A DNA stretch of 9,234 nt, from contig JALTNJ010000274.1 of NCBI GenBank assembly GCA_027000765.1, positions 1 to 9,234 of the forward strand, written 5' to 3'. This stretch comes from Nitrososphaeria archaeon. Lineage in GTDB: Archaea > Thermoproteota > Nitrososphaeria > Geothermarchaeales > JDFR-13. Positions 1 to 6,623 of the stretch are shown in pieces (the first letter of the stretch is position 1; every line of letters starts with the position of its first letter). Made by a program: the position numbers and the translations under genes. Under the pieces are notes generated by a model. That model saw nothing but the letters and a program-made list of their open reading frames with translations. It was not told the origin of the DNA and ran no database searches.

Positions 1-470
1 ATAGTTCCAGTCAATATTATATCCTGACGATATGGGATACCCGTCAATGCTGACAACGTGGCTACATATACGGCGAGGGAGAGGCTTGTACCTGTGAAAT
101 ATGATACGTCTATCTCTGGATACACGAAAACAGTGTAGTTGTATTCATAGGGAACTTCTCCGAGTATCCATGTTGCCTCATATACGGCTTCACGGATAGA
201 GTTGTAGAATAACTTATCGTATGATACCCCTTCTACAGTGACCCGTCCAGAACCATCGGATATATGTATCTCAACTTTTACGGGGAAAGCTTCATCCTCA
301 TATACTGCTATACCCGTTGCGAAACCAACGCTATATGAAGTAGGTGGGGAGGATGCTAGCCCCACATATACGAGGCTGGAGTTGAGTAGCATCGAGGCTA
401 TTAAAAGCCCTACTAGTAATAGATTTCTAACACTTTTGGCGCCTGTGTACCGCCTCATGTAGTTATTCAT
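1..470 (-). CDS. Membrane-anchored or secreted Lon-like (S16) serine protease, partial (C-terminus beyond the window)
   Basis: 156 codons are visible, read from 470 leftwards and cut by the window edge. Residues 17-39 form a hydrophobic signal or anchor segment after a basic N-terminus (MRRYTGAKSVRN). The rest resembles the proteolytic domain of Lon and of the archaeal stand-alone S16 proteases (COG1750-type) that lack an ATPase domain. The block around residues 120-156 follows the Lon pattern closely: the segment TGTSLSL aligns with the Lon motif DGPSAG, making S129 the likely nucleophile, and SALTGIP with the following Lon helix/turn; DIILTGT matches the conserved strand usually written DVAMTGE. 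The catalytic lysine expected some 40 residues later lies outside the window. The ATG overlaps the upstream cytochrome stop as ATGA and is preceded by GGAGGAGG, so translational coupling is likely. A role in processing or clearing the neighbouring surface proteins is inference. The family assignment is fairly sure; activity cannot be judged from a fragment. Confidence 0.8.
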   Translation of the reverse strand, partial: MNNYMRRYTGAKSVRNLLLVGLLIASMLLNSSLVYVGLASSPPTSYSVGFATGIAVYEDEAFPVKVEIHISDGSGRVTVEGVSYDKLFYNSIREAVYEATWILGEVPYEYNYTVFVYPEIDVSYFTGTSLSLAVYVATLSALTGIPYRQDIILTGT

Positions 471-1852
471 TTCCTCCTCCCCAAAATTATCATAGACAAT
501 ATGAGTAAAGAGACTAATAATACGACGGCTAGTAAAAGCATGTTTGTTGCTCTAGGGGAGCTTGGCCCAATTCCCTGGTTCAAGGCTTGGATGGTATGTG
601 GACTCTCCATATTCTCTAATGCCGACGCAGGTATCGGTATCAATCCCTCTGTATTCTCTATAGGAGTAGGGGTAGCAGGGTCGTATACAAAGTGGCAATT
701 AAAACAGGTGAGTATCCTGAAGCTCTGTCCAGTTATTAGAGAAGCGTCGCCGTCCCTCATAGCATAAAATGGAAGCGCATATCTTGGATCTCCAGCTACA
801 TTAACCGGTTTAATCGGGACAGATAGTGACGTCGAATTACTTCCGTTATAGAAAAAGATGTTTCTCCAGCTGCTAAAGTTCAGATTCGTTGGAGTAGCGT
901 ATAATCCTGAACCCGGCCAGTATAGATATAGCCACGAACCAGTGCTGTTATATCTCGAGATATGTAGAGTTGAGTGGCATCTACAGCCTACATTTGTATG
1001 TATAGAGCTAGACACGGACTGTGAAACCCCGTTGTGACATGAGCCGCATGCCTGCCAAGTGTAGTTTTCAGCATTGTTATCAATTGCATGGGGCTTCAAG
1101 TTATAGGTTGAAGCTCCATAACCTGATGTATTACTATGGCAACTATAACAGGTATCTGGATGACTCACCCAGTAATTGCTGGTGGTCGTGTCCCTTGGAG
1201 CTTCCACGGTGAAATGGCATTTTTGACATACCCAATACCTCTTGGTAGACGGGATATCAGTTGGGGAACCAGTATATGGGTCTATAAAGTTATATGGAAA
1301 GATGTCTGTAGTGGTTGTGCCTATATTCGTGGAGTAAAACCATTTTATCACATCAATCATATCGCTAATAGCAGAGGTATCGTTCCTCACAACATATGTA
1401 TTCAGGAAATATACCGAGGGGTTAGAGGGGGGAGTTAGGTCAGTGGATACGATCTCGTGATCACGACACCCATAATATCCAATAGTAGTTGTATCATAAT
1501 TTTGGTGTCCGGCATGATAAGTATCGTGGCAAAATGAACAGCCTATCCCCCTATGAGAACTATTGGAGATAGCATGAACTAGTGATTGAGTGTTTGAGAC
1601 ATCCATGTGGCACGCTATACATCTATAATTCTCTAATACCCTGGTGTCTTCACTTACTTGAGCCGTACGAGATGGAAAACCAACATGACAATATCTACAG
1701 AACAAGATAGTTCTAGATGTTAAGAACAATCCGTTATCATGGGAGGTGGTCTCAACTAAATCGGCAAAGGCATTTTGAGGGATAAATAGATATAAGCCTC
1801 CTATTATTAGGAGGGTTAATAACATGCCTATAACGATTTTTTTGGTGTTCAT
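467..1852 (-). CDS. Multiheme c-type cytochrome, extracytoplasmic, C-terminally membrane-anchored
   Basis: 461 residues. A signal peptide (residues 1-30, ending in AFA before Asp31) predicts export, as c-type heme attachment requires. Seven canonical CxxCH sites start at residues 52, 78, 105, 209, 235, 269 and 383. Two further sites look like heme motifs shortened by one residue: GCRDH (128-132) and GCRCH (289-293). Extra histidines (for example 94, 100, 113, 116, 231, 255, 285, 297, 419) could supply bis-His ligands. Eight N-x-S/T sequons (97, 157, 241, 263, 302, 325, 336, 339) fit a glycosylated archaeal surface protein. A hydrophobic helix at about 436-457 followed by GRRK anchors the C-terminus, so the heme domain faces outward. 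The likely role is electron transfer at the cell surface; partner and direction are unknown. I see no catalytic signature of nitrite or hydroxylamine enzymes. The gene lies 12 bases after the propeller gene and overlaps the protease gene by 4 bases. Confidence 0.93.
   Translation of the reverse strand: MNTKKIVIGMLLTLLIIGGLYLFIPQNAFADLVETTSHDNGLFLTSRTILFCRYCHVGFPSRTAQVSEDTRVLENYRCIACHMDVSNTQSLVHAISNSSHRGIGCSFCHDTYHAGHQNYDTTTIGYYGCRDHEIVSTDLTPPSNPSVYFLNTYVVRNDTSAISDMIDVIKWFYSTNIGTTTTDIFPYNFIDPYTGSPTDIPSTKRYWVCQKCHFTVEAPRDTTTSNYWVSHPDTCYSCHSNTSGYGASTYNLKPHAIDNNAENYTWQACGSCHNGVSQSVSSSIHTNVGCRCHSTLHISRYNSTGSWLYLYWPGSGLYATPTNLNFSSWRNIFFYNGSNSTSLSVPIKPVNVAGDPRYALPFYAMRDGDASLITGQSFRILTCFNCHFVYDPATPTPIENTEGLIPIPASALENMESPHTIQALNQGIGPSSPRATNMLLLAVVLLVSLLILSMIILGRRK
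473..480 (-). promoter_or_regulatory. Ribosome-binding site for the S16 protease gene
   Basis: The minus strand reads GGAGGAGG, followed by AA and the ATG at 470. It lies inside the last codons of the cytochrome gene (Gly-Arg-Arg-Lys), so one stretch encodes the basic membrane-stop tail and also serves as ribosome-binding site. It favours the ATG at 470 over the in-frame ATG at 458. Confidence 0.75.
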
Positions 1853-1857
1853 TTAAC

Positions 1858-1864
1858 CACCTCC
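1858..1864 (-). promoter_or_regulatory. Strong ribosome-binding site for the multiheme cytochrome gene
   Basis: The minus strand reads GGAGGTG, a perfect match to the archaeal anti-Shine-Dalgarno, with 5 bases before the ATG at 1852. It begins right after the stop codon of the propeller gene (1865-1867), so ribosomes ending there could reinitiate. It fixes the cytochrome start. Confidence 0.85.
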
Positions 1865-3433
1865 CTAATCAATACAGTAAATATACTGGAATGTGGAGAC
1901 AACCACCTCTAGATTGCCATCACCATCTACGTCTCCCACAGATAGAGTAGGCCAGCTAAACTTAGTATCATCAACCCTAGTCAGCCCGAACGTGTTGTAA
2001 TCCACTGTGATGGACCACTCGACCGTACCTGTTTGCGCATCAAGCGAATATATTTTATATCTAGGTCCACCCCATCGATTGTCTTTACTCACTCCGTCGG
2101 TGCTTACGGCAACTAATTCATAGGAACCATCATTATCAATATCCACGATTACTAATGCCACTGCCACTGGAGGGGCACCGTCAGTACCGAAGATTGTCGG
2201 CCAATAAGGATCCGCCATTAAGAGGCTTGTGACGGTATAAGATCCAGCTGAATATTCTATTCTGTAAATATACCCGTCTCCAGATCCTAGGAAGATCTCA
2301 TCTATATTATCGCCATCTACATCGCCAACTGCAATAGCTGGCTGGGACACCCATGCAAAGAGGGCGCTTCCAGCAGGGGGATTGACTACTGTTTCCAATG
2401 CTCCTGTCTGCGAATTTAGTATAGCTAGGTATCCCTCAACCCCCGTTTTAACCATCCTACCTCCTGAGGAGGCGAATGTCTCTTTACCTACCGATAATAT
2501 TACTTCTTCTACCCCGTCTCCATCTACATCAGCAACTACTGGAGAATGTATCACAAATTTATACTGAAGGATTGGATTCGCCCATAGATCAGTCTTCCAT
2601 ATTTCCGATCCATCTGCTCCTGATATACCATATACATATCCATACATGTCACTATATACTATATCTCGGACCCCATCTCCATTGATATCGGCCAGTAGGG
2701 CTGGGCTTCCAACAATTATGTATCCCCTGCCGTTAGTATTCCATAGGATAGATCCATCTGTCGGAGATAGGGAGACTAGACCAAATTTTGTTACTACTAT
2801 AATTTCAAGTGTTCCATCACCATTTAGATCGTATAAAAGTGGGCTTGACGATACTTCCTCATCAATCTGTACACTCTTCCATTGAATATTTGTTGCCCAA
2901 TTAGCCCCAGGATTAACCTCTACAGATATAACACATCCATCTTTTGTACCCATTATAAATTCCATAATATTATCGTTATCAATATCCCCGGCAGCTGGGG
3001 CTGAGAATGGATTAGCCTCTACGGAAGAATAACTTAGTCTATTACCGTTTGAGCCCCTTATTACTATGAGTCGACCTCCAGAATCCACAGTTACAACTTC
3101 TATTTGACCATCTCCATCTATATCAACAATTAGGTGGTCAATATTGAATGCAAACTGCCCTTCAGAAAGGGTGAATGAATACGTCCATTTATTTGTAGGT
3201 GTGGATATAACACCTACACCTGTGGTTCTAGGAATAAACGCGGTTCTCTTCGGATCACCAGCTAATGTAGTCCAATATAAATTCTGAACTTGGGAAACAG
3301 CCACAGGCACTTTACTGGATGGTGTGGGGGACAAAAGCATAGAAACGACTATAATAATTATAACTATAGTAGGTATAATACCTAGAATTTTAAACTTTGC
3401 ATGAGCAAGCCTATTTTTCAACATATCCCCCAC
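1865..3433 (-). CDS. Membrane-anchored FG-GAP/VCBS-type beta-propeller with eight calcium-binding motifs
   Basis: 522 residues. A basic N-terminus and one hydrophobic helix (about 16-35) act as signal anchor, placing the rest outside the membrane. Eight Dx(D/N)xDG-like calcium loops start at residues 104, 150, 202, 249, 302, 371, 431 and 501, each followed by a short hydrophobic strand (such as LEVVV), as in FG-GAP/VCBS blades of integrin-like propellers. Between them are PQQ-like turns (DGSILW, DGSEIW, TGTVEW). The opening YWTTLAGDPKRTAF resembles the start of PQQ-like propellers. Such folds are usually scaffolds or adhesion platforms; no enzymatic site is evident. The first gene of a three-gene operon with the cytochrome and S16 protease, it probably supports or docks the cytochrome (inference). 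The GTG at 3433 suits a near-leaderless transcript from the TATA box at 3456-3468; the ATG at 3424 (residue 4), preceded by GGGGG, is a real alternative. The chain ends just after the eighth motif. Confidence 0.9.
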   Translation of the reverse strand: MGDMLKNRLAHAKFKILGIIPTIVIIIIVVSMLLSPTPSSKVPVAVSQVQNLYWTTLAGDPKRTAFIPRTTGVGVISTPTNKWTYSFTLSEGQFAFNIDHLIVDIDGDGQIEVVTVDSGGRLIVIRGSNGNRLSYSSVEANPFSAPAAGDIDNDNIMEFIMGTKDGCVISVEVNPGANWATNIQWKSVQIDEEVSSSPLLYDLNGDGTLEIIVVTKFGLVSLSPTDGSILWNTNGRGYIIVGSPALLADINGDGVRDIVYSDMYGYVYGISGADGSEIWKTDLWANPILQYKFVIHSPVVADVDGDGVEEVILSVGKETFASSGGRMVKTGVEGYLAILNSQTGALETVVNPPAGSALFAWVSQPAIAVGDVDGDNIDEIFLGSGDGYIYRIEYSAGSYTVTSLLMADPYWPTIFGTDGAPPVAVALVIVDIDNDGSYELVAVSTDGVSKDNRWGGPRYKIYSLDAQTGTVEWSITVDYNTFGLTRVDDTKFSWPTLSVGDVDGDGNLEVVVSTFQYIYCID

Positions 3434-3455
3434 TCAATATTAATGTGGTTAATAT

Positions 3456-3468
3456 TCATATTTATAGA
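3456..3468 (-). promoter_or_regulatory. TATA-like promoter of the propeller-cytochrome-protease operon
   Basis: The minus strand reads TCTATAAATATGA in the 121-base gap after the flavoprotein gene. Its centre is about 29 bases from the GTG at 3433, the archaeal TATA-to-start distance, so the mRNA would begin at or a few bases before the GTG. This indicates that the surface operon has its own promoter, separate from the flavoenzyme genes. No clear terminator is visible in the gap. Confidence 0.55.
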
Positions 3469-3554
3469 CTCGTATAGGTTGAACTTTACAATACATATTT
3501 TTAGATAAATACCCGAATTTGATGGTTGACATGCTACGGACTCTAAAACAAGTG

Positions 3555-4712
3555 TTAGCCGATGACCATCATCTCCTTTATTAGACGGCCGTCTTCAAAC
3601 CTAGTTGGTAGGAAGGGCTTCATCAATTCCGGGGTGACTCCATCTATTAGATGATCAGCCATTACTACACCTACATAGGGGGCCATCATAAAACCGTGGC
3701 CACTGAATCCAGTTGCTATGTATAGGCCTTCAGGCCATTTATCATCTCTACCTAGGATATGGCTATGGTCGGGGGACATGTTATAGTCTCCTGACCATAT
3801 TCGTAGGAAGGAGAGATACTTTAGCGCTGGTATGAGATTTATCGCATGCCGAGCGAAAGTAGATAGATATTTCATGGTATTTGTAAACTCGTATTCGTCT
3901 TTTACATGAGGATAATCTACACTCCCCATTATTTCTCCCCTTGGAGTCTGACATATGTATAATCCCTGGGACTCTGGCCGCATATCTATAATCAAGGGTT
4001 CTATAAATGGTTTAGTCGGCTCTAAAACACCGAGCTCCTTCCTAACGGGAGTAAGAGGCACATCAACGCCCGCAGTCTTTAGGATAAGCTTGCTCCAAGC
4101 CCCCGCCGCAACGATAACATTCTCTGCCTCGATAAAGCCGTTTCTCGTCTCAACGCCCTTTACCTGATTCTCCTTTACAACAATTTTCTCCACAGGGTTA
4201 TATTCGAACACCTCGCCTCCTCTTTTCTTCACCCCATAATAATATCCGAATGTCACGAAGTCATGATGTATTTTCCCATTCTGAGGACCTAATACCCCTT
4301 TTACCAAACCACTTATATTCAGGTAAGGATATCGACGTTTGACCTCTTTTTCATCCAAGAATAAGACGGGATACCCATATTTAGACCATACCCGTCTATT
4401 CATATCCTCATATGCTTTTAATGTAGGCTCATCAAATATAAGCCAGAGATAACCCCCTAAGTACAGAATAGGATTCCAGCCTAATTCCTTTCCAAGATTT
4501 ACCATAAGTTTACGAGACTCGATTGCAAAACGAACATTTTCCTCTGACCAGAAATGAACCCGGATATGAGAACCATTTCTGGTACTAGCCCCGTATCCAA
4601 TATACTTCTTCTCCAATACAGTGACTTTTAGACCCGGCTTCTTCTTAAGGAGATAATATGCTATAGATAGCCCTACAACCCCTCCTCCAACTATTACAAT
4701 GTCCCTCTTCAT
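3555..4712 (-). CDS. FAD-dependent amino-acid oxidoreductase, DAO family (sarcosine oxidase beta / proline dehydrogenase beta-like)
   Basis: 385 residues, full length for the family. The N-terminal Rossmann motif is GGGVVG (9-14), with E34 after the second strand to hold the FAD ribose, then GASTRN (41-46), the family's usual flavin-contacting loop. HHD at 149-151 sits where sarcosine oxidase beta subunits have a conserved His-Asp; there a nearby His carries FMN covalently, but I cannot say that applies here. The C-terminal block GFSGHGFMMAP (335-345) is the second conserved flavin-binding segment. These enzymes oxidise the C-N bond of secondary or tertiary amino acids such as sarcosine, proline, hydroxyproline or opines; the substrate cannot be read from sequence. 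The start overlaps the stop of the upstream subunit gene (ATGA, 4709-4712) without a clear ribosome-binding site, indicating coupled translation and probably a heteromeric enzyme. No signal peptide, so cytoplasmic. Confidence 0.88.
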   Translation of the reverse strand: MKRDIVIVGGGVVGLSIAYYLLKKKPGLKVTVLEKKYIGYGASTRNGSHIRVHFWSEENVRFAIESRKLMVNLGKELGWNPILYLGGYLWLIFDEPTLKAYEDMNRRVWSKYGYPVLFLDEKEVKRRYPYLNISGLVKGVLGPQNGKIHHDFVTFGYYYGVKKRGGEVFEYNPVEKIVVKENQVKGVETRNGFIEAENVIVAAGAWSKLILKTAGVDVPLTPVRKELGVLEPTKPFIEPLIIDMRPESQGLYICQTPRGEIMGSVDYPHVKDEYEFTNTMKYLSTFARHAINLIPALKYLSFLRIWSGDYNMSPDHSHILGRDDKWPEGLYIATGFSGHGFMMAPYVGVVMADHLIDGVTPELMKPFLPTRFEDGRLIKEMMVIG

Positions 4713-6547
4713 AGCTCAACACCAGCTAGGCTATATAATTTATGTGGAATAACAGGGTATCGTGTCCTAAAACGCCCTATCTCCAACGGAGTCTTGCCAG
4801 ATAAAGTAGATATAATGACGGCAGCGTTGAAAATACAGTCTCTACCTTGGCATGATCCAGTCCCAAGGCCACTGAAACGCTTCACAAGCTCCATCCTCCA
4901 CATATCCATATCCCGAACCATATGAATTAGATCTGCCACAGTTACATCCATTGAAAAACATACAAACTGTTTGCTTGGATCCCCCTCATACCATGTTAAG
5001 GGATTTCTCCAGTCAAAATATGAATAGGTATCTCCTTGCCTGAAAGCCTTGTCCAGGTCTTCTAAAGCCTTATAAGTCTCTGGATGATTCTTCTCCAAGA
5101 ACATCTTTCCTAAGTTTAAGGCATTATTATACTCTTTATCCAGCTTTTCACCTGCCTTATGAGCTGCCAAGTATCCAACGGCTCTAGAGAGATGATACTC
5201 TGCCTCCATCGGTAGAATTCCACCAGCAGATCCCGCGATCAAGACATTATCTATGCTTGTCTCACCATTCCAAGCATGGAGGGGGATAAAACCACCTATC
5301 CTTACATCAAAGGCAGAGCCTATCTTAAACTGTCCAGAGATCTCCATATCCGGAACCCTGTATGGAGACATTGCAACAAAGAAGGTATTTAGTCTACGGC
5401 GGCCTCCACCATCAAGTGATACCTCAAGTGATGAGACCCCATTTGCACCTCTCGCCACTATACTTCTTACACCAGTTATAACCTCAATATCCCTTTCCAC
5501 AGCCTCCTCTACAAGATCACGTGACTCTTCATCTCTCCTCTTATCAAGTATCGTTACTTTAACTCCCCGTCTCATGAATCCCTCAGCGATGTATATCGAG
5601 TCATTGTTCAATCCTATTATGACCCCTCTCCTCCCAGGGAGGGTATTGTATATTTTTAATAGTCTTATGGCTGCCGAGAGATACATTATCCTAGGGAGAT
5701 CGTTTTCATCGAAAACAGCGGGGATCTCCCTAGACCCTGTGGCGATAACTATTACTTTGGGTCTAAATAGAATCGTAGTATTATTCTTTGGGCTATAACC
5801 TACAAATGCGTCATCTAATATTCCCTGGAATACTGTCTCTCCAATTATCTTCACACCATTGCTTACAGCCTCTTTAACTAGGTTCTTCGCCAATTCCCCG
5901 GAGACTCCAATACCTTCTAAATTAAGCTCATCGATATATCTTAGTCTTCCTCCAATTGAGTAGGTAGCCTCAACAAGGACAGTCTTAGCCCCTGTTTTTG
6001 ATGCGGCAACCGCAGCGGATAAACCGCCTAATCCCCCTCCAACAACCAATACATCCACGTCAACAGAAATGTTCTTAGGAGGAGGAGGGAAATGCTCCAC
6101 TTTTAATGGAGGGGTATTATATGGAAGGGACTTTCTGATTGTCTTTAGAAGTAGATTCCATCCAAATCTGCTTCGGAAGAACCAGTTGTTATAGAAACCC
6201 ACTTTAAACTGGTTTCTAAACATCCAAGTAAGCTTGTTCAATAATGTAACATTCATTTCACATGATAATCTCAGACCTTCACTGGTTCTTAAAAGGTAGG
6301 GGTTCTCCTCAAAACCATCTTCTAATCCAACTCGTTCAGCCCCCCACCAGTCAAGGGAATATAAGCCTCTTAATCGCCCATATTTATAGCTTCTGCTAAA
6401 GCCGTAGATACCACTTCTATATAGAGCCACTGCTATAGGTAGCTCCTTATATACGGTAAATGGAACTCCATTAACGTAGATCGTGACTAGGCTATCTACA
6501 TCTTCATTTTGCACACTAGACACCAGTTGAGAATCATTAAAACACAC
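4709..6547 (-). CDS. FAD/NAD(P)-binding oxidoreductase subunit, sarcosine oxidase alpha / proline dehydrogenase alpha-like, short form
   Basis: 612 residues. Residues 20-130 match the N-terminal ferredoxin-like domain of sarcosine oxidase alpha (VNG near 25, RSYKYGRLRG at 52-61, GFYNNWFF at 117-124), but the Fe-S cysteines of the HcnA-like version are absent, as in true sarcosine oxidase alpha. Residues 162-460 form a pyridine-nucleotide/FAD oxidoreductase domain: GGGLGG (170-175), E193, ATGSREIP (269-276), and a second, degenerate nucleotide motif GLNNDS (312-317). Residues 527-575 resemble the Bfd-like cluster domain found in these subunits: C530-F-S532, then LVKRF and CQGRDC (566-571). The usual second cysteine is Ser532, leaving three of four. 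The C-terminal folate-binding (GcvT-like) domain of roughly 1000-residue sarcosine oxidase alpha is missing, so a folate-independent dehydrogenase like the archaeal dye-linked proline dehydrogenases is more likely. GTG at 6547 follows an in-frame TAA; GTGs at 6523 and 6514 are alternative starts. Confidence 0.87.
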   Translation of the reverse strand: MCFNDSQLVSSVQNEDVDSLVTIYVNGVPFTVYKELPIAVALYRSGIYGFSRSYKYGRLRGLYSLDWWGAERVGLEDGFEENPYLLRTSEGLRLSCEMNVTLLNKLTWMFRNQFKVGFYNNWFFRSRFGWNLLLKTIRKSLPYNTPPLKVEHFPPPPKNISVDVDVLVVGGGLGGLSAAVAASKTGAKTVLVEATYSIGGRLRYIDELNLEGIGVSGELAKNLVKEAVSNGVKIIGETVFQGILDDAFVGYSPKNNTTILFRPKVIVIATGSREIPAVFDENDLPRIMYLSAAIRLLKIYNTLPGRRGVIIGLNNDSIYIAEGFMRRGVKVTILDKRRDEESRDLVEEAVERDIEVITGVRSIVARGANGVSSLEVSLDGGGRRRLNTFFVAMSPYRVPDMEISGQFKIGSAFDVRIGGFIPLHAWNGETSIDNVLIAGSAGGILPMEAEYHLSRAVGYLAAHKAGEKLDKEYNNALNLGKMFLEKNHPETYKALEDLDKAFRQGDTYSYFDWRNPLTWYEGDPSKQFVCFSMDVTVADLIHMVRDMDMWRMELVKRFSGLGTGSCQGRDCIFNAAVIISTLSGKTPLEIGRFRTRYPVIPHKLYSLAGVEL

Positions 6548-6592
6548 TATTATTGTTTATAATATTCCATTTGAATTTACCTAAACTTTTTC

Positions 6593-6608
6593 TATATATC
6601 TTATATAC
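6593..6608 (-). promoter_or_regulatory. Candidate TATA region for the two-subunit flavoenzyme operon
   Basis: The minus strand carries GTATATAAG (6608-6600) followed by GATATATAG (6600-6592) in the 76-base gap after the hydroxyacyl-CoA gene. Either would start the mRNA about 20-35 bases before the GTG at 6547. A competing box, ATTATAAAC at 6556-6564, is too close to that GTG and would instead suit the internal GTG starts at 6523 or 6514. Sequence alone does not decide between them. Confidence 0.4.
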
Positions 6609-6623
6609 CATTGGCATAATCAG

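Noticed and set aside
238..462. Short plus-strand open frame near the left edge
   Set aside because: It is antisense to the S16 protease gene, which has a strong ribosome-binding site, a signal segment and a recognisable nucleophile motif.
467..1852. Assignment of the cytochrome as a nitrite reductase or hydroxylamine oxidoreductase
   Set aside because: There is no CxxCK active-site heme and no recognisable catalytic arrangement. The motif spacing fits none of those families, so only the general multiheme call is supported.
1900..3130. Recurrent plus-strand words such as CCATCTCCATCTA and CCATCTACATC, looking like dispersed repeats or a degenerate array
   Set aside because: They are the reverse complement of codons for the repeated Asp-Gly-Asp-Gly calcium loops of the propeller. 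Spacing is irregular and there are no conserved spacers, so this is a protein repeat and not CRISPR or a mobile element.
3480..3554. Possible terminator between the flavoprotein gene and the surface operon
   Set aside because: The minus strand shows only short T runs (four or five T) and no convincing hairpin, so no terminator can be claimed.
5253..5798. 181-codon open frame on the plus strand
   Set aside because: It lies wholly antisense to the well-supported sarcosine oxidase alpha-like gene, has no recognisable domain, and its composition (serine, proline and leucine runs) is typical of a shadow frame.
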